Shown here piece by piece: positions 1 to 8,763 of a stretch of 64,000 nucleotides of DNA. Numbering within the stretch: the first letter of the stretch is position 1; each line of letters begins with the position of its first letter. The notes under the pieces are model-generated. The model was given only the letters and a program-made list of their open reading frames with translations, was not told the DNA's origin and did not search any database. The DNA lies in assembly GCA_029719485.1 (NCBI GenBank), contig CP120722.1, positions 4,154,001-4,218,000 of the forward strand. The letters are read 5' to 3'. Source of the stretch: Kiritimatiellota bacterium B12222. Lineage in GTDB: Bacteria > Verrucomicrobiota > Kiritimatiellia > SS1-B-03-39 > UBA6053. Both the position numbers and the translations under genes were made by a program.

Positions 1-646
1 ATCCTGGAAACTTATCAGGACGATGATCCAAAGGAAAAGGCAACTCCTTCGTAATCGGATGCAACACACTTCCTCTATAAACCGGCACAACGGGTTCGGT
101 TCTCGGAAAATCATCATGCTGATAATCTTTACCAATCCACCCTGCAAAAAAATCCAACAACTCAACTGTCGAAAATCCTACATCAGCTCCAATCACCAAC
201 AGATGGACAGAAGCACCAATTTCCGAGTACTCATAGTCGGGAGGATGTGGCAACACATCTGAAGCATCCACCCCCAACAACACCACCCCTCGTTTTTCCT
301 CCAACCCCATCAGAGCAGGGAACATCACTTTCTCTCGAGGTCCGGGCAACCCCAAATAGACATTCTTCGAATTCCCCCCGTAAAATGAAAAATCATCTGT
401 AAAGCGCGCCCCAACCCCAATCCCCGGCCCCACCTCAAGTCGTAAGCGGAACATATCCACAAAATCAAACACCCGATTGGGTAAATACCACAGCGTTTTT
501 GAGATCCACCCCGGTTTCGCGACCTTCTCCTCCATTTCCACAGGCGCCGACTCCAATACAAAAGCTTCGATCATAGCTTCAGATTCCGCAAATGTAGTAC
601 ACATCAGCAGCAACCAAACTATCAAACCGGCGAATCGAAAACGCAT
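1..646 (-). CDS. Exported protein of unknown function (3' end outside window)
   Basis: An open frame runs leftward from an ATG at 644-646 to the left edge without a stop, giving at least 215 residues; the C-terminus lies outside. The start MRFRFAGLIVWLLLMCTTFA is a signal peptide, so the product is exported. The mature part contains YLPNRVFDFVDMFR, then VGPGIGVGARFT and YLGLPGPR. This pattern resembles exported hypothetical proteins I associate with Opitutales-type Verrucomicrobia, where a stretch of this kind is followed by a glycine/aspartate-rich region and 'IGASVHLLVIGADVG'-like segments. No enzymatic motif is visible and I assign no function. It is transcribed away from the small secreted protein at 823-1032 and has no visible operon partner in the window. 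Confidence 0.75.
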   Translation of the reverse strand, partial: MRFRFAGLIVWLLLMCTTFAESEAMIEAFVLESAPVEMEEKVAKPGWISKTLWYLPNRVFDFVDMFRLRLEVGPGIGVGARFTDDFSFYGGNSKNVYLGLPGPREKVMFPALMGLEEKRGVVLLGVDASDVLPHPPDYEYSEIGASVHLLVIGADVGFSTVELLDFFAGWIGKDYQHDDFPRTEPVVPVYRGSVLHPITKELPFPLDHRPDKFPG

Positions 647-770
647 TTCAACCCTCTTAAATAAATGTTCGAAAAATACCAGAGTCCACTCTGGTTATTC
701 TTCCCTCTTCACTCTACCCCACTTTTTTGAAGATTAGCCCCCAAAAAGACAACAGACATGTAGCCTACAA

Positions 771-797
771 GTAAAAAGGCGACCCGGAGGTCGCCTT
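771..797 (-). terminator. Rho-independent terminator of the small secreted protein gene
   Basis: Read on the minus strand, a perfect 9-bp stem (AAGGCGACC / GGTCGCCTT) with a 4-nt TCCG loop is followed by TTTTTAC. It begins 26 bp past the stop of the leftward gene at 823-1032, so it fits as its terminator. Confidence 0.8.
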
Positions 798-822
798 CAT
801 TCACTAAAAAGATCTTCAAAAC

Positions 823-1032
823 TTAGCTGTCTTGCGCTTTTTCTTTACCTGTACAAGTTTTGGTGGAGGAATCACACTCTTTGCTATCTGCGCCTTGAGC
901 AATGACTTCTTTTTCAATCGTATCTGCAGTTTTTTTAGAGGATTTGCTGCTGCAGGATGACCCGCAACCACTTCCCGCATAAATAGATCCGGCAAGTGAG
1001 AGGGCAAATAAGGTGACAAGTACTTTCTTCAT
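823..1032 (-). CDS. Small secreted Ser/Cys/Lys-rich protein
   Basis: A 69-residue protein. The start was set at the ATG at 1030-1032 because it begins a clear signal peptide (MKKVLVTLFALSLAGSIYAG), whereas the longer frame upstream adds unlikely sequence. The mature peptide of about 48 residues starts GSGCGSSCSSKSSKK and contains four cysteines (two in CGSSC, then ECDSSTKTC), the rest being Ser, Lys and acidic residues. The cysteine pairs could form disulfides or bind metal, but nothing identifies a function. It has its own terminator downstream and runs divergently from the SHOCT-domain gene at 1307. I do not recognise a named family. Confidence 0.65.
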   Translation of the reverse strand: MKKVLVTLFALSLAGSIYAGSGCGSSCSSKSSKKTADTIEKEVIAQGADSKECDSSTKTCTGKEKAQDS

Positions 1033-1306
1033 GATAACGATTTCCATTGTGAGGGTTAAACTGACGACACTATACGTAAAACATATCGCCAAGAACATCA
1101 TAGACCCAGGATGGCCTATCGTGTTCAAAATTAGATCCTTTATGTTCAGCCCGCCACCCCTCAGTGAGGGAACGCCCCATCCGACAGGAAATAGAAACCC
1201 ATGCAAGCAGAGCGGATCTAAGGTATTTTAGTTTGACGGGACCCTGAAAGAGCTTATGAATTTGAACTTTCCACTTTTATTCCCCCACAACCATATAAGG
1301 ACCCTC

Positions 1307-2050
1307 ATGAACATCAAAACCACAACCCTTTGCTTATCTCTCGTATTCGCAGCCACAGCATCACATTCGTTGTTCGCCGACGCAGCCGCTCCAACAGCCG
1401 AAGTGGTCACGAATGCCCCCGAATTCCTGTTTGTCCAAAATGCAGAATTTGGTTCCTTTGCAGACGGACGTCTCACCTTCAAAGGCAATGCACCTGTCAT
1501 TTTCTTCTCCGACCGTCCTTATCGCGTTACCGGCCACGCCAAACTCCAAGAATTCATCGACTCCTGGGACTCCGGTGAAGGCAGCTTTGCCCAAAACCCA
1601 CCCAATGCCGTACTTTCAATTCTTGGCGATGAGGTACAAAGCTTTGTCGTCGTACTTTCAGATCCACAATTGACTGCAGAGAGTGTCTCTTACAAAGTAG
1701 ATGTAGAAGAAGGCAACATCCCTGCGGAATTCAAGGACGCCTCTCTGTTTATCGACAATGAAGCATGGGCCGCTGTAGGGGGGATCGTCGCAGGTCGCGC
1801 AACTGCACGTCGTTCGCAAGAAAGAGAGGCCGCTGCCTATAGCCAAGGTCAGTTATCTGCACAACAAAGCACCGCACCTGCGGCCGTAGCGCCTGCACCT
1901 GCGCCCGCCCCTGCACCTGCAGCCGCTCCCGCAGCCTCCAGCTCCACGCCCGAGCAACAACTCGCCCAGCTGAAACAAATGCTCGACAACGGCTTGATCA
2001 CCCAAGACCAGTATAACGCCAAACAAAAAGAGATTCTGGCCAATCTCTAA
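1307..2050 (+). CDS. Exported protein with C-terminal SHOCT domain
   Basis: A 247-residue protein. The ATG at 1307 was chosen because AAGGA lies 7 bp upstream and a signal peptide follows (MNIKTTTLCLSLVFAATASH, cleaved near SLFADA). Residues about 30-160 form a conserved-looking domain with 'FKGNAPVIFFSDRPYR' and 'QNPPNAVLSILGDEVQSFVV', a pattern shared by many exported proteobacterial and verrucomicrobial hypothetical proteins. An Ala/Pro-rich linker (about 195-215) separates it from a C-terminal SHOCT domain (EQQLAQLKQMLDNGLITQDQ). SHOCT is a short helical module thought to mediate oligomerisation. The function is unknown. The gene appears monocistronic, with a terminator at 2121-2170. Confidence 0.8.
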   Translation: MNIKTTTLCLSLVFAATASHSLFADAAAPTAEVVTNAPEFLFVQNAEFGSFADGRLTFKGNAPVIFFSDRPYRVTGHAKLQEFIDSWDSGEGSFAQNPPNAVLSILGDEVQSFVVVLSDPQLTAESVSYKVDVEEGNIPAEFKDASLFIDNEAWAAVGGIVAGRATARRSQEREAAAYSQGQLSAQQSTAPAAVAPAPAPAPAPAAAPAASSSTPEQQLAQLKQMLDNGLITQDQYNAKQKEILANL

Positions 2051-2120
2051 AACCCAAACCGAGGCAGCCGGTGCGCGCCCCCTCCATAGGGCGCCCACGT
2101 TAAATCTGCTGCAGACCATG

Positions 2121-2170
2121 AGGGGACAGACCACGATGACAGCACATCGTGATCTGCCCCCCTTTTTTTT
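2121..2170 (+). terminator. Rho-independent terminator after the SHOCT gene
   Basis: An imperfect stem formed by GGGGACAGACCACGATG and CATCGTGATCTGCCCCCC (one or two bulges) is followed by a run of eight or more T. It lies 70 bp past the stop of the gene ending at 2050 and before HrpA. Confidence 0.75.
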
Positions 2171-2264
2171 GGGGCCTCCCCCCCCATCACCCCCATACAG
2201 CTTTCGAGTTCACCGGGGAACTTTTCCCATAAAGCTTGCGAAGACCCTACTTACCCATTAGCCA

Positions 2265-5200
2265 ATGGCCCCTGTGAACACCCATCCTCCACGCATCAAA
2301 ACCCTCTATCCAGAAGCCTTACCCGTCAGCCAACGTCGCGAAGAGCTTCTGCAAGCCATTCGTGACCATCAAGTGGTCATCGTCTGTGGCGACACCGGTT
2401 CCGGAAAAACCACCCAACTCCCTAAAATGGTGTACGAGGTGGTGGGAGAAAAGAATGGGCGTATTGGCGTAACCCAACCCCGCCGCCTCGCCGCCACCAG
2501 CATGGCCGCCCGTGTAGCCGAAGAATGCCAAGTAAACTTGGGACAAGAGGTAGGAGTGCAAGTCCGCTTCCAAAACCGCACCAGCCCCCATACCCGCATT
2601 CAATTCATGACCGACGGGCTCTTGCTGGCACAATTACCCAAAGATCCTGATCTTCGTGGCTACTCAGCCCTTATTATCGACGAAGCGCATGAACGCAGCC
2701 TCAACATTGATTTCATTTTAGGCTGTCTCAAAAATTTACTCCCCCGACGTCCCGACCTCAAAGTTGTCATCTCTTCCGCAACCTTAGACGCAGAACGTTT
2801 TTCAGAATTTTACACCCATGCCCCCATTATCGAAGTCGAAGGTCGCCTCTTCCCTATTCAAGATGAATGGTTTCCTCCCGATGAAAATCGCGACCTCTCC
2901 ATCCAAGACCAAGTGCTCGAAGCCCTGCAACATCTCGACCAAAATCATGGCCCCCTCGACACCTTGGTTTTCCTCCCCGGTGAACGCGAAATTCGAGAGT
3001 GCACTAAAAAGTTGACCGGTCGCTATCAGCACAGCGCGGATATCTTACCCCTCTTCGCTCGCCTCGGCACTTCCGACCAGCAAAAAGTCTTCTCAGGCGG
3101 ATCCCGCCGACGCATTATTCTTGCCACCAATGTGGCCGAAACCTCCCTCACCCTTCCCGGCATTCGCGCCGTGGTCGACACCGGACAAGTCCGCGTCCAA
3201 CGCTTTCATCCCCAGTCCCGCATTCAACGCTTGGTCACCGAACAAATCTCCAGAGCCTCCGCCAGACAACGACGCGGACGCTGTGGCCGCACCGGCCCCG
3301 GAGTGTGCATTCGCATGTACACCGAAGAAGCTCTCGAACGCGCTGGAGATTATCAAGACCCCGAAATTCGCAGATCTTCCTTAGCCGAGGTCATCCTGCG
3401 TATGGCCGTCTTGGGCCTCCCCCCTATTCAGGAATTTCCCTTTATCGATCCCCCGCGTGGTGCCGCCGTCTCTGAAGGCTACCGGACCCTCTTTGATATC
3501 GGTGCCATGACCAAAAAGCGAGCGCTCACCCGACGTGGGCGTCAGCTCGCCACCTTCCATCTCGACCCTCGCCTCGCCCGCATGTTGGAGGAAGGCCACA
3601 CAGAAAAAGTACTGCCAGCCGTTTTAGTCTGCGCAGCCTTTCTCTCCATTCAGGATCCACGCGAACGGCCGGCCGACAAGGCCGAAGCGGCCGACAACGC
3701 GCATGCCAGCTGGAAAGATCCCGAGTCGGATTTCCTCGGTGTTCTCGCCATGTGGAATGATATCTGCGCCGCCTCCACCAGTCGCAGTAAACGCACCCGC
3801 TTTTGTCGCCAGCATTTTCTGCATCCCCGTCGGGTGGAGGAATGGTTAAATTTGGTCGATGACCTACGCGAAACCTGCCAAAATCATAAATGGGACGTCC
3901 CCCGCTCCATTGGCGAACTGGAATTGCTCGATACCGATGGACTTCACCGCTCCATCTTAGCCGGAGTCCCCCGGTCCATTGGCGAAAAAGAAGAAAACCA
4001 ACACTACCGCTCCGCCGGCGGACAAACCTTTCGCATCTTCCCCGGCAGCGCCCTCTCCAAAAAGCCACCTTCCTGGGTAATGACCTTTACCCTGCTTGAA
4101 ACCTCTCAACTCTTTGCCAGAGAAGCTGCCCACATCGATCCCGAATGGGTAGAAGAGGTCGCCGCCCACCTGTGTAAATATCAATACGAACGCCCCACTT
4201 GGAATCCCAAACGGGGATTTGTCGAAGCCGAAGAAAGGGTCAGTCTCGGACAACTCACCCTTCGCTCAGGTAAACGGGTCCATTACGGCCGTATCGACCC
4301 GGCCGCCGCCCGCGACATTTTCATCCGTGACGCCCTGGTGCCCGGAAAATTACAGCTCCGGCATCCCTCATGGAAAAAATACCTCAAACAACTCAGATCA
4401 CTCGATAGTTGGGAGCAAAAACTGCGTCGCCCCGGTTACTTTTTAGGAAGCGATGTGTTTGAACAACATTTCAAAAACATCCTTCCCGACTCCATTTGCA
4501 CCCTCAAGGATTTTGAAAAATGGATCCCTGATCAGCGCTGGGTTCCTGAACTTAAAGATTTGTTGGGCGGTGAGGCATTACAAGAAAGCGATTATCCGGA
4601 TCACATCGAGCTCAAAGGAATTCGCATCAAGTTGAGCTATCGATATCAACCCGACGATCCAGAAACTGACGGACTGACTTTTGTGATTCGCGAACAAGAT
4701 TTATCCGCCGTTCCCAATGAATTGGCAGAATGGACCCTCCCCGCATGGCTTCCGGAAAAAGTAGAATCCCTCATTCGCTCTTTAGACAAACCCCTGCGCA
4801 TCCAATGTAACCCCATAAAAGTTTGTGCAAGTGAAGCCATTACCTGGTTCCATCAAAATCACTTCGTCTATACCCACTCGCTCCGGCAGGCCTTGGCCGC
4901 ATTTTTAGCCGCCCGACTGGACTGTATTTTAGCGGCACCCGATTTAAATCCTGACCAGCTCCCCGGATATCTCAAAAGTAAAATCGCCATCACCGATCGC
5001 GACGGCAAAGTCATCTATCGTGGTCTGCGTTTTCCCGGACAACAAGAACTTCCCAAAAACAAAAAATCACATCCTCAAGGACAACAATTTCCGTGGATGA
5101 TTTCAGCCTGTACGCAATGGCCCACACTCCCCATTCCGGAGAGCGTTGAGATCAAAGGGCAACGCCACTGGCCTGCGCTGGCCGATCAAGGCAAAGACTG

Positions 5201-5921
5201 CGCGGTCAAGCTATATCCCAACGCTCTCGAAGCACAAGCCGCCTGGAAAGGGGGCATCTTGAGACTCTACAAACTACAAGAAACGGATCGTTTCCGTTAT
5301 CTGCAAAAACAACTGCCTTTACCCACGCATTTGCAACTCGAACTTTCCCTGCTTCCTTCCCGGGGAGAAAACGCGCTCGAAGATTTGATCGACAGTATTT
5401 TATCCACCGCACTCCGCCTCGATCAGTCCATCCCCACCACAGCCGAAGAATTCAGTGCCCGATGCGAATCCGCCAGAGGCGAGTTGTTTGAGATCGCCCA
5501 AGACACCACGCTGGCCCTGGGCACCCTGCTCAATGAACGAAGCAAGGTACAAGACCAGTTGGCCCAGCTACAGGACAGTCATGTCCAACCTGATTTGGAA
5601 CTACAAGCCGCCACCCTGTGGTATCCCGGCTGGTGCGCGGACCCCGAAAATTTAACCCGCTATCCCAAATACCTCAAAGGGATGGAAATGAGGATACAAC
5701 GTGCCAAACAAGACGCCTCCAAAGACCACCAAAAGTGGACAACCCTGCAACCGGCACTGGATCAATTGTCCACAAATGCAGCCCGACTCAGCCCGCGCCA
5801 ATTGAGAGCAGCCTTCCTCAAAATTCAGGAATTACGCCTGGCCATTTTCGCTCCAGAATGCCGTCCCCACGAAAAGATGAGTGTGCAAAGATTTTCCAAA
5901 TGGATGAACGAACAGAGCTAA
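2265..5921 (+). CDS. hrpA: ATP-dependent RNA helicase HrpA (DEAH box)
   Basis: A 1218-residue DEAH-box RNA helicase, close to the usual length of HrpA (about 1300). The order is helicase core first: Walker A GDTGSGKTT at residues 42-50, the TQPRR motif (70-74), DEAH at 139-142, SSAT shortly after, then the second RecA domain with 'ATNVAETSLTLPGI' and the arginine-finger motif 'RRGRCGR'. It continues into the ratchet/OB-fold region and a long C-terminal extension typical of bacterial HrpA (DUF3418-like). The family is cytoplasmic and linked to ribosome rescue and mRNA processing. It looks like a single-gene unit unrelated to the carbohydrate locus. No defects are visible. Confidence 0.96.
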   Translation: MAPVNTHPPRIKTLYPEALPVSQRREELLQAIRDHQVVIVCGDTGSGKTTQLPKMVYEVVGEKNGRIGVTQPRRLAATSMAARVAEECQVNLGQEVGVQVRFQNRTSPHTRIQFMTDGLLLAQLPKDPDLRGYSALIIDEAHERSLNIDFILGCLKNLLPRRPDLKVVISSATLDAERFSEFYTHAPIIEVEGRLFPIQDEWFPPDENRDLSIQDQVLEALQHLDQNHGPLDTLVFLPGEREIRECTKKLTGRYQHSADILPLFARLGTSDQQKVFSGGSRRRIILATNVAETSLTLPGIRAVVDTGQVRVQRFHPQSRIQRLVTEQISRASARQRRGRCGRTGPGVCIRMYTEEALERAGDYQDPEIRRSSLAEVILRMAVLGLPPIQEFPFIDPPRGAAVSEGYRTLFDIGAMTKKRALTRRGRQLATFHLDPRLARMLEEGHTEKVLPAVLVCAAFLSIQDPRERPADKAEAADNAHASWKDPESDFLGVLAMWNDICAASTSRSKRTRFCRQHFLHPRRVEEWLNLVDDLRETCQNHKWDVPRSIGELELLDTDGLHRSILAGVPRSIGEKEENQHYRSAGGQTFRIFPGSALSKKPPSWVMTFTLLETSQLFAREAAHIDPEWVEEVAAHLCKYQYERPTWNPKRGFVEAEERVSLGQLTLRSGKRVHYGRIDPAAARDIFIRDALVPGKLQLRHPSWKKYLKQLRSLDSWEQKLRRPGYFLGSDVFEQHFKNILPDSICTLKDFEKWIPDQRWVPELKDLLGGEALQESDYPDHIELKGIRIKLSYRYQPDDPETDGLTFVIREQDLSAVPNELAEWTLPAWLPEKVESLIRSLDKPLRIQCNPIKVCASEAITWFHQNHFVYTHSLRQALAAFLAARLDCILAAPDLNPDQLPGYLKSKIAITDRDGKVIYRGLRFPGQQELPKNKKSHPQGQQFPWMISACTQWPTLPIPESVEIKGQRHWPALADQGKDCAVKLYPNALEAQAAWKGGILRLYKLQETDRFRYLQKQLPLPTHLQLELSLLPSRGENALEDLIDSILSTALRLDQSIPTTAEEFSARCESARGELFEIAQDTTLALGTLLNERSKVQDQLAQLQDSHVQPDLELQAATLWYPGWCADPENLTRYPKYLKGMEMRIQRAKQDASKDHQKWTTLQPALDQLSTNAARLSPRQLRAAFLKIQELRLAIFAPECRPHEKMSVQRFSKWMNEQS

Positions 5922-6064
5922 AATACTCTGGGTAAACTTTCAAAGTTAAGTGGAAATTACCAACTTGACGAAGCTTACAAACAATCATTTTAATTACTAT
6001 TGCGTAGGGGTTGAAGGGTGCTAATATCGCCCTACCCATCTCTTATATCCTTTCGGACCCCTAC

Positions 6065-6451
6065 ATGAAAAAAATTCTCGTTATCGATGATGAAGAACCT
6101 ATTCTCAGGCACTTTCGTGATCTGTTAAGATTGTTGCAATACGAACCCATCACCGCGAACAACAGTGATGAAGGATATGATTTGGCAAAAGACCCTGATG
6201 TGACCCTCATTATCTCGGATTTATGCATGCCGGGGACACGTTCAGAAATCGAGCATATTGAAGCACTTAGAGCCGCTCGTCCCGACATCCCCATGGTGGT
6301 GATTTCAGGGTATCCCACCCCCAACATCATGCAACGCTGCGAGGAACTAGGGGTTTCAAACTTCCTCACCAAACCCTTTGAGTTGTCCTTTATTTCTTCG
6401 GTTTTGGAAGAACTCTTGCCTGATGATCCGGATAACGAACCCGAGCTCTAG
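6065..6451 (+). CDS. Single-domain response regulator (CheY-like receiver)
   Basis: A 128-residue receiver domain with no output domain. The start at 6065 gives the canonical beginning MKKILVIDDEEPILRHF; an in-frame start 54 bp upstream would add unrelated sequence. The acidic pair is D8/D9, the phospho-acceptor is D52 in LIISDLCMPG, the switch Ser is S81 in VVISGYP, and the conserved Lys is K103 in FLTKPF. A histidine kinase should phosphorylate it, but none is nearby. It acts in the cytoplasm, presumably through protein-protein contact. The end is acidic (LLPDDPDNEPEL). It is convergent with folC. Confidence 0.92.
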   Translation: MKKILVIDDEEPILRHFRDLLRLLQYEPITANNSDEGYDLAKDPDVTLIISDLCMPGTRSEIEHIEALRAARPDIPMVVISGYPTPNIMQRCEELGVSNFLTKPFELSFISSVLEELLPDDPDNEPEL

Positions 6452-6508
6452 ACCGAACGAGCCCTAAAAAAGGCACCCCGCCACAAGCCCCCCGCGATGA
6501 ATCCATAC

Positions 6509-7822
6509 TTAACGATTCATCCGCCCTTCCCCTTGATCCGGCCTCACCTCTCCCAACCATTCCCCCGCCAGATACACCGATCCCGCCACACAACCAAAAT
6601 CGGCATCTCCCACCCATCGCGCCACATCCGCTTGAACTTCTTTTAACGGAGCCACCTCCGCTTTCACCCCGTACTTTTCGGCCAACTTACACAGTTTTTT
6701 TGCAGGAATCGCCCTGTCGGTTTGAAGATCCATACAAACACAAGACCTTAAAACAGGGGCCATGACTTTGATAAACCCTTCAGGATCTTTGTCCGCCAAA
6801 CCAGACCAAAACAACACCCCTTTCGCTTTGAATCCAAACAATTCTTGAAGCATGACTTTTAACGCTTTGGCGCCGCCTGGATTATGCGCCACATCCAAAA
6901 GTACAGCAGGGTCCTTAGACAAAACCTGCCCCCGTGCAACCCAGTCTACCTGTTCAACAGCAGGCTTCACCCATGACGAGTCACCATCCAAGCCCAATAA
7001 TTCAGACATCAATTCCATGGCCGCCACTGCGGTGCATAAGTTTTCCAACTGAAATGCACCTAACAAGGGTAAGGTCACCACCCCATAATCAGCTGAAGTA
7101 CCCGACAAGGTGACCCTTTGCCCTTCGAGCGTCTGCTTCCGACCCGAAACGGAAACCGCATCTGTCGCCAAACGACATGGACATCCCAAGGCCTCAGCCT
7201 GATCCCGCAAAACCCGAAGCGCGGCGACTTCCTGAACGCCAATCACCACCGGACGCCCCGCTTTCATAATCCCCCCTTTTTCCATCGCAATTTCTTCAAG
7301 CGACTCCCCTAAGAACCCCATATGATCCAAATCCACTCGCGTAATCACAGACAACAAAGGCTCCACCACATTGGTACAATCCAAGCGACCACCCATCCCC
7401 GTCTCGAGCACTGCCACCTGTACCCCCGATTGTGCAAACGCCAAAAAACTCATCGCAGTTAAGGTTTCAAAAAAGGTAGGTAAACGAGACAGCGAATGCT
7501 CCACCGCCTGAATCTGATCCAAGAGATCATAAAATACCTCATCCGCCACCGGTTGCCCATTGATTCGAATGCGCTCATTTACTTTCACCAAATGAGGAGA
7601 GCTGAACAAGCCCGACGACAATCCCAAGGCCTGAACTGCAGATTCTAACCACGCACAAGTGCTCCCCTTGCCATTGGTTCCAGCCACATGAACCGACAGA
7701 AATTGACGCTGTGGATGCTCCAAAGCCTCCAAAAGCTCCCACATCAGCCCCAAACCCGGTTTAATTCCAGCATGGGTGCGCGCAAATAAAGCCCATAAAC
7801 GTTGATCTCTTGGTTGATTCAT
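6509..7822 (-). CDS. folC: Folylpolyglutamate synthase / dihydrofolate synthase (FolC)
   Basis: A 437-residue Mur-ligase-family enzyme of folate metabolism that adds L-glutamate to dihydropteroate/tetrahydrofolate using ATP. The P-loop GTNGKGS is at residues 48-54, followed by the FSSPHLVKVNERI signature. The segment 'LETGMGGRLDCTN' is also typical, and the C-terminal domain has LLDVAHNPGGAKAL. The frame could open with a TTG at 7858, but the ATG at 7822 places the conserved region at the usual distance and was chosen. It is cytoplasmic. The gene runs divergently from tRNA-Pro and converges with the receiver-domain gene. Nothing is unusual about it. Confidence 0.95.
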   Translation of the reverse strand: MNQPRDQRLWALFARTHAGIKPGLGLMWELLEALEHPQRQFLSVHVAGTNGKGSTCAWLESAVQALGLSSGLFSSPHLVKVNERIRINGQPVADEVFYDLLDQIQAVEHSLSRLPTFFETLTAMSFLAFAQSGVQVAVLETGMGGRLDCTNVVEPLLSVITRVDLDHMGFLGESLEEIAMEKGGIMKAGRPVVIGVQEVAALRVLRDQAEALGCPCRLATDAVSVSGRKQTLEGQRVTLSGTSADYGVVTLPLLGAFQLENLCTAVAAMELMSELLGLDGDSSWVKPAVEQVDWVARGQVLSKDPAVLLDVAHNPGGAKALKVMLQELFGFKAKGVLFWSGLADKDPEGFIKVMAPVLRSCVCMDLQTDRAIPAKKLCKLAEKYGVKAEVAPLKEVQADVARWVGDADFGCVAGSVYLAGEWLGEVRPDQGEGRMNR

Positions 7823-7933
7823 GCCCCAAACAATACGCCGGGTTTGCGCCTCCCGCAATATCTAAATGTATAGTAAATAATTCCCGCACAGTTCCCACTC
7901 AGAGAATAATCAAAAACCTCTTCATATCTTTAC

Positions 7934-7961
7934 TTGCAATCTTCCAAAAGATGACTATGAC
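7934..7961 (+). promoter_or_regulatory. Putative sigma-70-type promoter of tRNA-Pro
   Basis: TTGCAA (7934-7939) and TATGAC (7956-7961) are separated by 16 bp. The -10 box ends 10 bp before the 5' end of the tRNA, and a C-rich discriminator (CTCCCCCTG) follows, as is common for stable RNA promoters. Inferred from sequence only. Confidence 0.5.
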
Positions 7962-7971
7962 TCCCCCTGTT

Positions 7972-8048
7972 CGGAGAGTAACTCAGTCTGGTAGAGTGCC
8001 TGCTTTGGGAGCAGGACGTCGCAGGTTCGAATCCTGTCTCTCCGACCA
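7972..8048 (+). tRNA. tRNA-Pro (anticodon TGG)
   Basis: A 77-nt cloverleaf with acceptor stem CGGAGAG (7972-7978) pairing with CTCTCCG (8038-8044), anticodon stem CCTGC/GCAGG with loop TTTGGGA and anticodon TGG at 8006-8008, and T arm GCAGG-TTCGAAT-CCTGT. The discriminator is A8045 and the CCA end is encoded (8046-8048). The gene is intact. Its last 19 nt (8030-8048) are repeated five more times directly downstream, see the repeat array. Confidence 0.96.
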
Positions 8049-8722
8049 TTTTTCCCTGTCATCAGTGTTGAGACAGGAGGCGAACCTGCGAAGCAGGTCG
8101 AACCGGAGCGAAGCGGAGTAAGCGCAATGTATTCCCATTGCGAGTGAAGCGTAGCGAAACGTCAATCCTGTCTCTCCGACCATTTTTTCCCTGTTATCAT
8201 TGTCGAGACAGGGGGCGAACCTGCGAAGCAGGTCGAACCGGAGCGAAGCGGAGTAAGCGCAATGTATTCCCATTGCGAGTGAAGCGTAGCGAAACGTCAA
8301 TCCTGTCTCTCCGACCATTTTTTCCCTGTTATCATTGTCGAGACAGGGGGCGAACCTGCGAAGCAGGTCGAACCGGAGCGAAGCGGAGTAAGCGCAATGT
8401 ATTCCCATTGCGAGTGAAGCGTAGCGAAACGTCAATCCTGTCTCTCCGACCATTTTTTCCCTGTTATCATTGTCGAGATAGGGGGCGAACCTGCGAAGCA
8501 GGTCGAACCGGAGCGCAGCGGAGTAAGCGCAATGTATTCCCATTGCGAGTGAAGCGTAGCGAAACGTCAATCCTGTCTCTCCGACCATTTTTTCCCTGTT
8601 ATCATTGTCGAGACAGGGGGCGAACCTGCGAAGCAGGTCGAACCGGAGCACAGCGGAGTAAGCGCAATGTATTCCCATTGCGAGTGAAGCGTAGCGAAAC
8701 CTCAATCCTGTCTCTCCGACCA
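8030..8722 (+). repeat. Tandem array of five 134-135 bp repeats, each ending in the tRNA-Pro 3' tail
   Basis: The 19-nt 3' end of tRNA-Pro including CCA (8030-8048) recurs exactly five times. Taking the shared TCCG as anchor, copies lie at 8041 (in the tRNA), 8175, 8310, 8445, 8580 and 8715, so the period is 134 then four times 135 bp. The units are nearly identical; the last ones differ by a few substitutions. Each unit has a T5-T6 run just after CCA, an 8-bp segment GAGACAGG (GAGATAGG in one unit) complementary to CCTGTCTC of the preceding tRNA tail, a small hairpin CCTGC-GAA-GCAGG, and GCAATG...CATTGC. The organisation resembles the E. coli tyrT/rtT locus. Because 135 is divisible by three, long frames run through the array on both strands; I consider them incidental. 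A terminator follows at 8731. Confidence 0.93.
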
Positions 8723-8730
8723 CTATTTAG

Positions 8731-8763
8731 CCCTGTAAACATATCTGTTTGCAGGTTTTTTTA
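8731..8763 (+). terminator. Rho-independent terminator after the tRNA-tail array
   Basis: A 9-bp stem CCTGTAAAC / GTTTGCAGG (one T-G pair), loop ATATCT, then seven T. It stands 9 bp behind the last tRNA-tail copy, which suggests that tRNA-Pro and the whole array form one transcript ending here. Confidence 0.85.
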
